Positions 19,182 to 27,251 of a stretch of DNA of 64,000 bases are shown here, piece after piece. This DNA comes from Flavobacterium subsaxonicum WB 4.1-42 = DSM 21790 (GTDB lineage Bacteria > Bacteroidota > Bacteroidia > Flavobacteriales > Flavobacteriaceae). Under the pieces are notes generated by a model. It searched no databases. It was not told the DNA's origin and was given only the letters and a program-made list of their open reading frames with translations. The stretch spans positions 1,039,178-1,103,177 of the forward strand of contig NZ_KE383909.1 in assembly GCF_000422725.1 (NCBI RefSeq), read 5' to 3'. The first letter of the stretch is position 1. Every line of letters starts with the position of its first letter. A program made the position numbers and the translations under genes.

Positions 19182-19643
19182 TTACTGATTTACAGGGCTT
19201 AAAAACTGCAATACCTCTTTAGCATGGGCAGCCCCTTTAAAGAAATCCCTAAATTTGTATACTACAATGCCCTTATCGTCAATTATAAACGTTTCCCTGC
19301 CGGTTAAGAACAGGGCATTTTTAACGCCAAACTGTTTGATGACTTTGTTGCCCGGGTCGCTTAGCAGCTTAAACGGCAATCTGTTTTTTTCGGCAAAACG
19401 CCTGTGGCTCTCTACATCGGCATTGTTAATACCAACAACCTGTATACCGGCATCTGTAAATTCCTGGTAACTATCCCGAAAAGCACAAGCCTCTTTAGTA
19501 CAAACAGCGCTTTCGTCTTTAGGATAAAAGTACACTACGGTGGTTTTGCCTCTTAAATCAGTTTCGCTATTAAAATTTTTTCCGTCCTGGTCGCGTAACA
19601 CAAAAAATGGTACTTTATCGCCTATTTCCAATGTTTTAGACAT
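19182..19643 (-). CDS. Peroxiredoxin of the Bcp/PrxQ type
   Basis: 153 residues in a thioredoxin fold that reduces hydroperoxides. The peroxidatic Cys and a second Cys five residues on are in AVCTKEACAFRD, the PrxQ arrangement, preceded by VVYFYPKDES; the C-terminal part has TFIIDDKGIVVYKFRDFF. The ATG at 19643 gives the family's usual beginning (MSKTLEIGDKVPFFVL). The start lies 7 nt after the stop of the secreted hydrolase gene, so the two are probably one operon. A second Bcp is encoded at 60634. Confidence 0.9.
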   Translation of the reverse strand: MSKTLEIGDKVPFFVLRDQDGKNFNSETDLRGKTTVVYFYPKDESAVCTKEACAFRDSYQEFTDAGIQVVGINNADVESHRRFAEKNRLPFKLLSDPGNKVIKQFGVKNALFLTGRETFIIDDKGIVVYKFRDFFKGAAHAKEVLQFLSPVNQ

Positions 19644-19650
19644 GATGTTT

Positions 19651-20490
19651 TTATTTAGTAAGGTTAAGTAAAATGGTAACAACTTCGGCTGGCTTAGAAA
19701 CAAATGGACTGTGGCTTGCCTCTATAGTAAAGGTTTTGGTTATGCCTGCCGCTTTAACCATTTGCTGCTGGGCAGTGTAGCTTATGGCGCGGTCTTGCGT
19801 GGTGTAAACATAGTATTTATCCAGGCCGGCAAAAACTTTAGGGTCGTACTGTAACGGGGTGCCCATAGGTGCGGTTGGTTCAGGCTTTAAGTTTTTGACC
19901 ATTAATTCTTTTTGCTGTTTAGACCCGTCTTTTAAAAATAGTTCAGGAATATTAACCTCGGGGTTAGCAAAAGTTACAGTCGAATAATCCGGAGGAAGAA
20001 CAAGCAGTTCTGGCGTAATGCCCGGGTTTGGGTCTTGTTTTGCAAGGTCGTTAAGCGATTTGCCTGTTGGCGGTACAAAACCGGCAATATACACCAGTTT
20101 TTCTATTTTGCCGGGCACTTTTGTAGCAGTTTGCGTAATAATGGCACCACCAAGGCTATGCCCCACCAGGATAACTTTTCCGTCTACACTATTTATGGCT
20201 GCTGTTACTTTTGCTACGTAGTTATCGAGGGTAGCATCTGCCAGCGCCGACTGGTCTTTGCCATGCCCCTGCAACTCTACGGCAATTACATGGTGGCCCT
20301 GTTTTTCTAATTGTGCCTTAACCTCATCCCAAACAAAGGCGGCCTGCCAGGCACCGTGTACTAAGACAAAGGTTTTGTGTTTTGGTGCATCGTTGTTAAA
20401 ATTGTTGCGGGCAAAAGCCGATGTAAACACCAGGCTAAGTACTAAAACTTTTAAAAAGTTTTGTTTCAACGTTTCTTTAATTGATTTCAT
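19651..20490 (-). CDS. Exported alpha/beta hydrolase (salicylate-esterase/MhpC-like)
   Basis: 279 residues with a signal peptide (MKSIKETLKQNF then VLVLSLVFTSAFA). The fold motifs are complete: FVLVHGAWQAAFVWDEV, nucleophile elbow GHSLGGA, acid in TTQDRAIS and catalytic His in IEASHSPFVSKP. The HGAWQ...VELQGHG and VYIAGFVPP segments resemble plant methylesterase-type and bacterial EstC-like hydrolases. The substrate is unknown. It is the first gene of a probable two-gene operon with the peroxiredoxin. The ATG at 20490 is preferred to an upstream in-frame start because it begins the signal peptide. Confidence 0.85.
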   Translation of the reverse strand: MKSIKETLKQNFLKVLVLSLVFTSAFARNNFNNDAPKHKTFVLVHGAWQAAFVWDEVKAQLEKQGHHVIAVELQGHGKDQSALADATLDNYVAKVTAAINSVDGKVILVGHSLGGAIITQTATKVPGKIEKLVYIAGFVPPTGKSLNDLAKQDPNPGITPELLVLPPDYSTVTFANPEVNIPELFLKDGSKQQKELMVKNLKPEPTAPMGTPLQYDPKVFAGLDKYYVYTTQDRAISYTAQQQMVKAAGITKTFTIEASHSPFVSKPAEVVTILLNLTK

Positions 20491-20813
20491 GATATATATA
20501 ATTTTATAGTGCAAATTTCATCCGAAAAAAAGTTGTCCAAATTAACTTAGGTTAATTAATGCTAAAAAATTACAATTAAAATACATTGTAAATCTGATAG
20601 TTATATAGCCTGACACTTTCAAGATCGTAAAAGTATAGTAAACTATAGTGGCGGGTAGCTTTATTTAGAATTCGGCAGGTATAACTTAGAATATGCAGTA
20701 CGCAATCGTTTTTTAAGAATTCCATTCGGAAAAAAAGTGGCAAGCAACCTACTTAAATAAAAAAGCCTGCAGAATATCTACAGGCTTTGCCATTGTGTGT
20801 TATATGTAAACTA
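20491..20813. other. Gap between the hydrolase and the epimerase
   Basis: About 320 AT-rich bases. The right end holds the terminator of the sugar operon (20762-20788). The remainder should contain the hydrolase promoter on the minus strand, but no full TTG/TAnnTTTG pair is evident and I see no ORF or repeat. Confidence 0.4.
20762..20788 (-). terminator. Terminator of the LacI-controlled sugar operon
   Basis: AAAGCCTGCAGA (20762-20773), loop ATA, TCTACAGGCTTT (20777-20788); one internal mismatch in a 12-bp stem. On the minus strand it ends in a T run. Confidence 0.75.
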
Positions 20814-21653
20814 TTACGCTAACTTTTGTTTTAAGAAATTCAGGCTGCCAACAGCCAGATCCTGCGCGTTGTGCGGCGATGTTTGCCATAACGAAACCGC
20901 CTGCTGCATTCCCGGTACGGATGACGAGAAGTTTTCCAGCACCAAATTGCCTTCAAAATTGATGGCTTCAAGTCCCCTGAAAAGTTCATCCCAGTTAACG
21001 GTGCCTTCGCCGGGCATGCCGCGATTGCTTTCGGTAATGTGGATGTGCTTTAGCAATGCCCCCGACTGTATAACAGGGTCGTAAAAATTGTTCTCCTCAA
21101 TATTCATGTGGAAGGTATCTAAATGCACCGCAAGGTTGGCTGCGCCCGTTTTGGCTATCAGCTCTATAACATTGGCAGCAGTGTTGCATACATAGCTTTC
21201 GTACCGGTTTATGGGTTCTATGCCAATGGTTATGCCCAGCTTATCGGCGTAAGCAGCAGCCTGACCCCATACATCTGTAATAATACCTTTCTCGGCATCG
21301 GTAAGCGGGTTGCCGCTAAACACACCGATGCCCCCATGCAGTACACCCCCTAAAAAGGTAGCCTCTACACCCGCTGCTTTATCTAAACCCTTCTGCATAA
21401 GCGCTAATGCCTCTTTAGGATAAAAAGGTATGTGCGCTTCCTTTGGCAGATTAAGCGAACAGGCAACATCCAAATTGTTTTCTCTGAGTTGTTTTTTAAC
21501 CGCAGCGGCATCAAAATCCATACTGTTGGGTAACAGTATTTCTATCATATCAAAACCGGCTTGTGCTGTTTTTTGTATGGCGTAGTGCCCTGCTTCGGCG
21601 GTCCATAAGGGTGTGATCCAGGATAGTAACGAAGCCCCAAATTTTATTTTCAT
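20814..21653 (-). CDS. Sugar phosphate isomerase/epimerase family, probable ketose 3-epimerase
   Basis: 279 residues, a xylose-isomerase-like TIM barrel. The four metal/catalytic residues of the D-tagatose/D-psicose 3-epimerase group can be placed: Glu in ITIGIEPINRYES, Asp in HLDTFHMNIEE, His in KHIHITESNRG, Glu in NLVLENFSS; the N-terminal SLLSWITPLW also fits. The enzyme would interconvert free ketoses at C3, for example allulose and fructose. It is the last gene of an operon with a LamB-like porin, a FucP-like symporter and a fructokinase-like PfkB kinase, which supports conversion of a rarer ketose into the kinase's substrate. Start at ATG 21653, 19 nt after the porin stop. Confidence 0.85.
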   Translation of the reverse strand: MKIKFGASLLSWITPLWTAEAGHYAIQKTAQAGFDMIEILLPNSMDFDAAAVKKQLRENNLDVACSLNLPKEAHIPFYPKEALALMQKGLDKAAGVEATFLGGVLHGGIGVFSGNPLTDAEKGIITDVWGQAAAYADKLGITIGIEPINRYESYVCNTAANVIELIAKTGAANLAVHLDTFHMNIEENNFYDPVIQSGALLKHIHITESNRGMPGEGTVNWDELFRGLEAINFEGNLVLENFSSSVPGMQQAVSLWQTSPHNAQDLAVGSLNFLKQKLA

Positions 21654-21672
21654 TTTTGTTATAGTATTAAGT

Positions 21673-23076
21673 TTAAAATACCCACCATTCTGACCGGATA
21701 CCAAAATAAGTTCCCAGCCTTTTGTGGCCGGCCTGTTCTAAAAATGGCGAGTACATGGCATTTTTAGCATAATTGTTATAGCGGGCAACTTCGGCAATAA
21801 AACGCAGGTGCGGGCGTGCCCAGGGGCTGCGTTCGGCGGTAGGTACAATAGTGGGTGCCAATGCCAGTTTTACCATTTGTGCCTCCGGGTTATACCCCTC
21901 TTTTCTGCTTGTATAATGCAGTTCTGTTATCATGTGGAACCAATTGGTAACATAATAAATTAAGCGCCCGCCCACGGCAAGGTCTGTTTTCTTATTGTAA
22001 ATTTCCCTGTCGTAAAAATCTATGGCCTTGCCGTTAGTGGCGGCACCTCCCCTGCTTTGGGTGTACACCGCATAGGGATTAAGGCTTATCCTGTCAGACA
22101 AATTCAGCATTAAATGCTCAACCGCCGTAAAAGAGTACGCCCCTTTGTATTTACCCTCTACATTAGGGGCACCAAAGGTGCGCCAGGTTTGCGTGCTGCC
22201 GCTATCGCCACCATTGGCAATGCCGGTACCGTAGCGCACGGCAAACTGGTTAAACGACCCTGTTTTTTTAGTGTTGAGCTGCGAGCTTAGTTTAGCCCCT
22301 GCTACAAATCCGTAATCGGACGGATAGGTAGGGTCGGCATTTTTGCGCACTGCCGATACGTAATGGTATTCGGCTAAAAGCTTAACCGAATGCTGTTTTG
22401 TAATAGTAAAGCTGTGTTCGGCCACCATAACCTCGCGCTGCCTGTACGCCAGTACTTTGCTACCCGATATTATATTGGCATACGAATACGGCGTTACGTT
22501 AGATGACGTAGTATCTATAGCCGCCGGAAAGAACATCGAAAATGATGTTTTATTATATTTTACCCCAAAACCCTGAGATGAGTGGTCGTCAAAATAAAAG
22601 TAATCGGCAATGTGTACATCATCATAACGCATGTAGCGGGCCCCTGCCCAAACCGTCCAGGGGCTCCCTACTATATTGCGCGCTTCTACAAAAGCTTCAG
22701 GCAGGCTTACAATCATGCCATTTATCGAACCCGAATGTACATTACCCAAAAATGTACCATTAGACGAATAAAAAGCCAGCCGCACCTGAAAATCTATTGC
22801 AGTGCTATCCTTATTGGCATGTACCGGCATGAAATGAAAGGCCGGAAGCAGGTCTACATAATCGCCCTGATCCATCCGTCCGCCCAACGATCCCTGTCCC
22901 AAGAGGTTAAGCTGGCGGCCCGTGTGCCCCTCAATATCCGGCGAATACCCAAACCCAATTCGCCCGGTAGTGCCAAAGGAAAAATTTTTGTTTGTGATGA
23001 CTATCTGGCTCTTGCCCGATGTACCAATTAATAAAACACTTATAATAATAAGCCTGTAAATAAAACCGGGTATCAT
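21673..23076 (-). CDS. LamB/maltoporin-like outer membrane carbohydrate porin
   Basis: 467 residues with a signal peptide (MIPGFIYRLIIISVLLIGTSGKSQ). The mature protein is made of amphipathic strands (FQVRLAFYSSNGT, SVKLLAEYHYVSAVRKN, ISLNPYAVYTQSRGG) and ends with the maltoporin-type tail APTIVPTAERSPWARPHLRFIAEVARYNNYA and a terminal WWVF. LamB-like porins let sugars diffuse across the outer membrane, an alternative to SusC/D for small sugars. Its ATG overlaps the MFS stop by 4 nt, so the genes are translationally linked. Confidence 0.85.
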   Translation of the reverse strand: MIPGFIYRLIIISVLLIGTSGKSQIVITNKNFSFGTTGRIGFGYSPDIEGHTGRQLNLLGQGSLGGRMDQGDYVDLLPAFHFMPVHANKDSTAIDFQVRLAFYSSNGTFLGNVHSGSINGMIVSLPEAFVEARNIVGSPWTVWAGARYMRYDDVHIADYFYFDDHSSQGFGVKYNKTSFSMFFPAAIDTTSSNVTPYSYANIISGSKVLAYRQREVMVAEHSFTITKQHSVKLLAEYHYVSAVRKNADPTYPSDYGFVAGAKLSSQLNTKKTGSFNQFAVRYGTGIANGGDSGSTQTWRTFGAPNVEGKYKGAYSFTAVEHLMLNLSDRISLNPYAVYTQSRGGAATNGKAIDFYDREIYNKKTDLAVGGRLIYYVTNWFHMITELHYTSRKEGYNPEAQMVKLALAPTIVPTAERSPWARPHLRFIAEVARYNNYAKNAMYSPFLEQAGHKRLGTYFGIRSEWWVF

Positions 23077-24335
23077 ATACTGCTGTTCTTTACAACAACG
23101 GCAGCGGTGCCCAATGTTTTAGGCTTGTAATATCTTACCGCAAACAACAGTATTACTACGTAGCATACAATTGGCAATAAATAGGCATAAGCAATATTGG
23201 TATTGGCTACAAGCCCCATTATGGGCGGAAACACTGCCCCGCCAAACATGGCCATTACCAGAAATGATGATGCCTGCTCTGTTTTGTTGCCCAGCTTTTT
23301 TAAGCCAAGGCTAAAGATGGTAGGATACATTACACTTAAAAAGAAGTTAAGCATAATTAGTGCTGCAAACGATACCCACCCAAAGCTTTGCGATATAACT
23401 ACGCACAGCACCATATTACAAATGCTGTATATGGCAAGCAGCTTGTTGGGTGCTACATAGCGCATTAAAAACGTGCCTATAAAACGGCCAATCATCATCA
23501 TGGCCATGCTTAACGAAAAGTAATAGGCCACCTGGTTGTCGGCAAGGCCGGTTTTTTCTACCCCGTAGTTTATAAAGTAAGCCCATGTGCCGCCCTGTGC
23601 ACCAATATTAAAAAACTGCGCCAGTACCGCCCACATAAAATGGCGCTGGCGGTATAATGGTGCGTTGGCTACCACATCGGCACATTCTGCATCTTGTGTG
23701 CTATTGCCATGTTCGGCATGCGGGTCTTTTAGCGTGGGTACTTTTACAAACCAAAAGGCAATGCCTATTAGCAATATTACCCCGCCAATTATCATGTACA
23801 GGCTTTTAACCGATGCTAACCCTGCCGCGCCTTCGGTATCTAAAATAAAGAACCCTCCTAAAAGCGGGCCGATGATAGCCCCAAGGCCGTTGAATGATTG
23901 TGCAAAGTTGATACGCTGGTCGCTGGTGCGCTCGTCTCCCAGGGCAGCCACAAAGGGGTGTGCCACGGTTTCTAAGGTTGCAAGGCCCGATGCCAGTATA
24001 AACAGCGCCACCCTAAAGTAGGCAAACGATTCGTTTTGTGCTGCCGGAACAAACAAAAATGCGCCAAGTGCATACAGTGCCAGCCCTAAAAGCACGCCTT
24101 TTTTGTAGCCGTACTTTTTCATGAACAAACCCGCAGGTATGCCCATAACAGCATAGGCGCCAAAAATGGACAGTTGTACTAAGCCCGACTCTGATTTTGT
24201 TATGTGCAACACATTCTGAAAGTGCTTGTTAAGTACATCGCCCATAGTAATGGCAATGGCCCAGAACAGGAACAGAGAGGTTACAAAAATAAACGTGATG
24301 GTGTATTTTTTTTCGGTGAATTTAGCCTGAGACAT
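23073..24335 (-). CDS. FucP/GluP-type MFS sugar:proton symporter
   Basis: 420 residues with twelve hydrophobic helices. The family features are FIFVTSLFLFWAIAITMGDVLNKHFQNVLHITKSESGLVQ at the N-terminus, GLATLETVAHPFVAALGDERTSDQRINFAQSFNGLGAIIGPLLGG in helices 4-5, and MMMIGRFIGTFLMRYVAPNKLL in the second half. These match the fucose/glucose/galactose permease family, here likely importing a ketose into the cytoplasm. It lies 9 nt after the kinase and overlaps the porin gene. Confidence 0.92.
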   Translation of the reverse strand: MSQAKFTEKKYTITFIFVTSLFLFWAIAITMGDVLNKHFQNVLHITKSESGLVQLSIFGAYAVMGIPAGLFMKKYGYKKGVLLGLALYALGAFLFVPAAQNESFAYFRVALFILASGLATLETVAHPFVAALGDERTSDQRINFAQSFNGLGAIIGPLLGGFFILDTEGAAGLASVKSLYMIIGGVILLIGIAFWFVKVPTLKDPHAEHGNSTQDAECADVVANAPLYRQRHFMWAVLAQFFNIGAQGGTWAYFINYGVEKTGLADNQVAYYFSLSMAMMMIGRFIGTFLMRYVAPNKLLAIYSICNMVLCVVISQSFGWVSFAALIMLNFFLSVMYPTIFSLGLKKLGNKTEQASSFLVMAMFGGAVFPPIMGLVANTNIAYAYLLPIVCYVVILLFAVRYYKPKTLGTAAVVVKNSSI

Positions 24336-24344
24336 AACAGCAGA

Positions 24345-25283
24345 TTATAGGGTGTTGGTTATAATATTTTGGCGCACCACATTATTGGCTGCACAAAAAG
24401 CTTGAAAATCGGTAAGGCTGTAGGTTGGGCAGGCACCCTCTTTAGACGTTATAAAAGCACCAAGGGCCGTGGCCTGTGCCATAATATCCTGCGGGGCTGC
24501 ATCTGTTATTCTTTTAGACAGGAAACCCGCCAGAAAGGCATCGCCACTACCCACGGTATCCTGTACCGTAACCGGCACGGCAGGAGCCTCATAACGGGTG
24601 TTACCGTTATAATACAAAGCGCCTTTGCTGCCTTTGCTAACAAGGATTTCGCTGATGCTAAATTTATCCTGAATAAAACTAATGCTATCATCTTCGCTTA
24701 CATAGGCTTTGCCTAAAAAGTCGAGAATCATGCGCAGTTCGGCTTTGTTCATCTTAACCACATCGGCTTTATGAAGCAGATCTGTAATTACGGGGACCGA
24801 GAAGAAAGGCGGACGGATATTTACATCGAACACCTTGAATTTTGCAATTTCCAAAAGTTGGAAAAGCGTGTTGCGCGATGTTTCGTTTCGGGTAATAAGG
24901 CTGCCAAAAACAAAGGCTTCGGCGGTGCTTACCTTCTCAATATAATCGTTCCTGAATTCTATAAAATCCCAAGCCACGGGCTGAATAATATCGTAATGTG
25001 CCTCGTTATGCTCGTCTATATGAGCTATTACCGTACCTGTTGCATGCGTGCCATCAATCTGGCTATCCTGTACCGAGATACCCCAATCGACCACCTGCGC
25101 CATAAGGTCGTTACCCAGTTTATCCTTGCCGGTGCGGCTTATCATGTGGGCATCTACCCCCATTCTCATTAGGTTATAGGCCACATTAAATGGCGCCCCA
25201 CCCGCACGTGCCCCTTCAGGAAAAATATCCCAAAGCACTTCTCCGTAACAGAATACAGAGGGTTTATTTATTGACTGTATCAT
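24345..25283 (-). CDS. PfkB-family sugar kinase, probable fructokinase
   Basis: 312 residues. The N-terminal signature is FCYGEVLWDIFPEGARAGGAPFNVAYNLMRMG, with the GGAPFNVA of fructokinases; the C-terminal ATP/catalytic motif is VQDTVGSGDAFLAGFLSK with the base Asp. It would phosphorylate fructose or a related ketose to feed glycolysis. It stands 46 nt after the lacI stop with a copy of the LacI operator in that gap, and heads the kinase-MFS-porin-epimerase operon. Confidence 0.92.
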   Translation of the reverse strand: MIQSINKPSVFCYGEVLWDIFPEGARAGGAPFNVAYNLMRMGVDAHMISRTGKDKLGNDLMAQVVDWGISVQDSQIDGTHATGTVIAHIDEHNEAHYDIIQPVAWDFIEFRNDYIEKVSTAEAFVFGSLITRNETSRNTLFQLLEIAKFKVFDVNIRPPFFSVPVITDLLHKADVVKMNKAELRMILDFLGKAYVSEDDSISFIQDKFSISEILVSKGSKGALYYNGNTRYEAPAVPVTVQDTVGSGDAFLAGFLSKRITDAAPQDIMAQATALGAFITSKEGACPTYSLTDFQAFCAANNVVRQNIITNTL

Positions 25284-25295
25284 AATTATATTTGA

Positions 25296-25307
25296 TTAAA
25301 CGTTTAA
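25296..25307. promoter_or_regulatory. LacI-type operator, copy 1 (kinase operon)
   Basis: Perfect palindrome TTAAACGTTTAA with the central CG of LacI-family sites. It shares a longer block (TTTGCTTAAACGTTTAA on the minus strand) with the copy before lacI. It lies just upstream of the kinase ATG. Confidence 0.8.
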
Positions 25308-25329
25308 GCAAATTGATAAATAAAAAAAA

Positions 25330-26352
25330 TTAGTTGATAATAAGTTCAGAAGACCGGCTAACGTGCAGCTCGGCTTCCAGGATAATATTTTGTACCGGCA
25401 GCAAATGGTCGGTAATTTTATTGTGCAGCAACGTAACCGCAGTGGTACCAATACCGGCAAGCGGCTGCCTTACAAACGATAGCGGAACGCTAAACAGCTC
25501 ATACGCTTCGGTCTCGTCAAACGCTACCACAGCAAGATCTTTCGGAATGTCTATACCTAACTTCATAAGTTTTTTTAAGCCTGCCACTGCCAGTTTGTTG
25601 CTGGTAAAAAATACAGCATCGGGCACAGTGCTGCTGTTAAACAGGTTAGTAAACCCGGCATCAACATCGGCGTCTATAGCATCTTTATCAATGCTAAGTA
25701 TCGATTGGGCGTTGCATTCCAGCGAATGTTGTTGAAGCGCATCGGTAAAACCCTGCGTTCTTTGTAAAAGGTGGTGCAGTGTTGTGGTGTATGCCACAAG
25801 CACTATATTTTTCCGCCCGTTTTGTATAAGGTGCTCTGTTACCTCATAGCTAATGTCGTAGTTATTGATCTGGATACTATCGGCCAACACCTGTGGCAGG
25901 TAACGGTCTATAAACACAAACGGCATGTTTTGCCTTTGCAATTTTTGCAGGCAGTCTTCGGCGCCCTCTACCGGGGCAATGATTAGGCCGTCGGCCTGGC
26001 GGTCGCAGAACATATTAATAAGGCCCTCGAATTTTTCTTTATTCTCGTCAGAACTTCCAATAATAACCGTATACCCCTTTTTGTTCGCCTCGTTTTCTAT
26101 GATCCTGGCAATTTGCGAAAAGTACGGGTTGGCTATATCGGCCACTATAAGCCCAATAATATGGGTACGCTGTGTTTTTAGGCTCTTAGCAGCGTTATTG
26201 GGGCGGTAGTTTAATTCTTCCGCAGCTTTTCTAACCTTGTCTACGGTGTCTTTGCCAATACGGCTATCGATCTTGTTATTAAGCACGTACGACACCGAGG
26301 CAATGGACACCCCTGCTTTTAACGCTACATCTTTTATGGATACTTTTTTCAC
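25330..26352 (-). CDS. LacI-family transcription repressor of the sugar operon
   Basis: 340 residues. The HTH and hinge are clear: VSIKDVALKAGVSIASVSYVLNN then YRPNNAAKSLKTQRTHIIGLIVADIANPYFSQ. The periplasmic-binding-protein-like core follows (ADGLIIAPVEG, FVFIDRYLP, PDAVFFTSNKLAVAGLKKLMKLGIDIPKDLAVVAFDE, VRQPLAGIGTTAVTLL). It probably represses itself and the downstream kinase-transport operon through TTAAACGTTTAA palindromes, being released by a sugar or sugar phosphate. Confidence 0.95.
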   Translation of the reverse strand: MKKVSIKDVALKAGVSIASVSYVLNNKIDSRIGKDTVDKVRKAAEELNYRPNNAAKSLKTQRTHIIGLIVADIANPYFSQIARIIENEANKKGYTVIIGSSDENKEKFEGLINMFCDRQADGLIIAPVEGAEDCLQKLQRQNMPFVFIDRYLPQVLADSIQINNYDISYEVTEHLIQNGRKNIVLVAYTTTLHHLLQRTQGFTDALQQHSLECNAQSILSIDKDAIDADVDAGFTNLFNSSTVPDAVFFTSNKLAVAGLKKLMKLGIDIPKDLAVVAFDETEAYELFSVPLSFVRQPLAGIGTTAVTLLHNKITDHLLPVQNIILEAELHVSRSSELIIN

Positions 26353-26371
26353 TATATCGATTTCTGATAGG

Positions 26372-26401
26372 CAAATATAATACAGTTAAACGTTTAAGCA
26401 A
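26372..26401 (-). promoter_or_regulatory. lacI promoter with embedded operator
   Basis: On the minus strand TTG (plus 26399-26401), 19-nt spacer, TATATTTG (plus 26372-26379). The operator palindrome TTAAACGTTTAA (26386-26397) sits inside the spacer, so binding would block RNA polymerase: autorepression. Confidence 0.8.
26386..26397. promoter_or_regulatory. LacI-type operator, copy 2 (lacI autoregulation)
   Basis: TTAAACGTTTAA, identical to the copy at 25296-25307 and flanked by the same GCAAA on the plus-strand right side. Confidence 0.8.
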
Positions 26402-26944
26402 AATATTTTCTGCGAAATTTTTTGTAGGTGTATTTTTCGTGAGCATGTGGTTAAAATAATTTTAGGAGGTGGATGTGAGAAGTATCAGGATGCAAAGTTA
26501 AGCAGAACCCGCATGCCCAGTACTGAAGTGATTGTTGCAGTAAATTAATTAGGGAGGTAAAATTAGATTCGAAAATTGAAATTAGTTTATGCTTTAAATT
26601 AGGGTACAAATTAGCGTAACTCGAAGTCCGAAAGTAAAATATTAAGCCTTTTTTGAATTCATAAAGTAAGAATTTACTCTAAATTTATTTTTGCCATCGC
26701 TACTTGTCGTTAAAACCTAAATATATATTAAAGTTGGCTGCAAACTACCGGTAATTTTTGATAATGTTAAGAATACAAAACCATAAACATCAAACAATCA
26801 AACACTTATATATACTATAAGCATTTTCCTGTTATATATTTTATGATTGTGCTAATAATTAATGAATAACTTTATACTATAGCGAGAGCAACTTTACATT
26901 ATAATAGCTCTAACTATACACTTAATACCTTGATTTATTGATAA
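26402..26944. other. Long gap upstream of the structured RNA candidate
   Basis: About 540 AT-rich bases without a credible ORF. It contains a diverged copy (26491-26646) of an intergenic element also found at 55388-55571. The rest is A/T-rich with no motif I can name. The promoter of the downstream RNA should lie near 26900-26945 but no full TAnnTTTG box is apparent. Confidence 0.4.
26491..26646. repeat. Diverged dispersed intergenic element, copy 1
   Basis: Shares ordered blocks with 55388-55571: TGCAAAGTTA, then 17 nt later CAGTACTGAAG, then further on TAGCGTAACTC-AAGTCCGAAAGT-AAATAT. The first two blocks are spaced identically in both copies; the third is about 30 nt closer here. No ORF and no transposase nearby. 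Confidence 0.6.
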
Positions 26945-26949
26945 TTACC

Positions 26950-27169
26950 TGCCTGCCAAAACAAAGATGACGGGTAGCCAGCTTGTCGAGGAGGCTGTAA
27001 CGGTGCCCTGCACTTTCCACCCGTTCGTGCAGGGTCTATAAACTAACGTCGGCGCGCCACGGCGCGGAAACCGATCAGCAACACGGCAGGATGGCAGGCA
27101 CGAGAGTTTAATTGTCTGATAATCAAATGTATTAAAAAAACTGTTGTACTAATTTACAGCAGTTTTTTT
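26950..27169 (+). ncRNA. GC-rich structured RNA candidate with pseudoknot and terminator (unidentified)
   Basis: A block of about 150 bases is far richer in G+C than its surroundings and has no ORF. A 9-bp closing stem pairs TGCCTGCCA (26950-26958) with TGGCAGGCA (27092-27100). Inside are hairpin B, CCCTGCAC (27006-27013) with GTGCAGGG (27027-27034), and hairpin C, CGCGC (27053-27057) with GCGCG (27062-27066), extended by TCGG/CCGA (27049-27052 and 27071-27074) across a GAAA bulge. A weaker AGCC/GGCT hairpin lies at 26976-26996. ACGGGT (26970-26975) is complementary to ACCCGT (27019-27024) in the loop of hairpin B, a possible pseudoknot. A strong terminator ends it at 27134-27169, which sets the strand. 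I see no signature of SRP RNA, tmRNA, RNase P or the common riboswitches. It could be an independent small RNA or an unrecognised family member. Confidence 0.7.
27134..27169 (+). terminator. Terminator of the structured RNA
   Basis: AAAAAAACTG (27134-27143), one wobble, TGTA, loop, TACA, then CAGTTTTTTT (27060s block, 27160-27169). The near-perfect 15-bp stem ends in seven T; it would also work in reverse. It separates the RNA from hemN. Confidence 0.8.
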
Positions 27170-27190
27170 GTGCCTAAATATTTCTGTACC

Positions 27191-27202
27191 TGATAATTAT
27201 CA
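27191..27202. promoter_or_regulatory. Fnr-type operator before hemN
   Basis: Perfect palindrome TGATAATTATCA. Its centre is 29.5 nt upstream of the first base of the -7 box TACTTTTG (27226-27233), hence at about -41 to -43 from the transcription start, the class II activator position. Confidence 0.75.
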
Positions 27203-27225
27203 TTTTTTAGGCACGGCATCCCCCC

Positions 27226-27233
27226 TACTTTTG
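27226..27233 (+). promoter_or_regulatory. -7 box of the hemN promoter
   Basis: TACTTTTG fits TAnnTTTG. There is no -33 TTG; the Fnr-type palindrome takes that place. Start of transcription near 27240 rules out in-frame upstream starts and supports the ATG at 27252. Confidence 0.7.
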
Positions 27234-27251
27234 ATGCATAAATTAATAGGC

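Noticed and set aside
26950..27100. SRP RNA, tmRNA or RNase P RNA
   Set aside because: The SRP apical GGAA-loop context, tmRNA ends and the RNase P GAGGAAAGTCC signature are absent on both strands.
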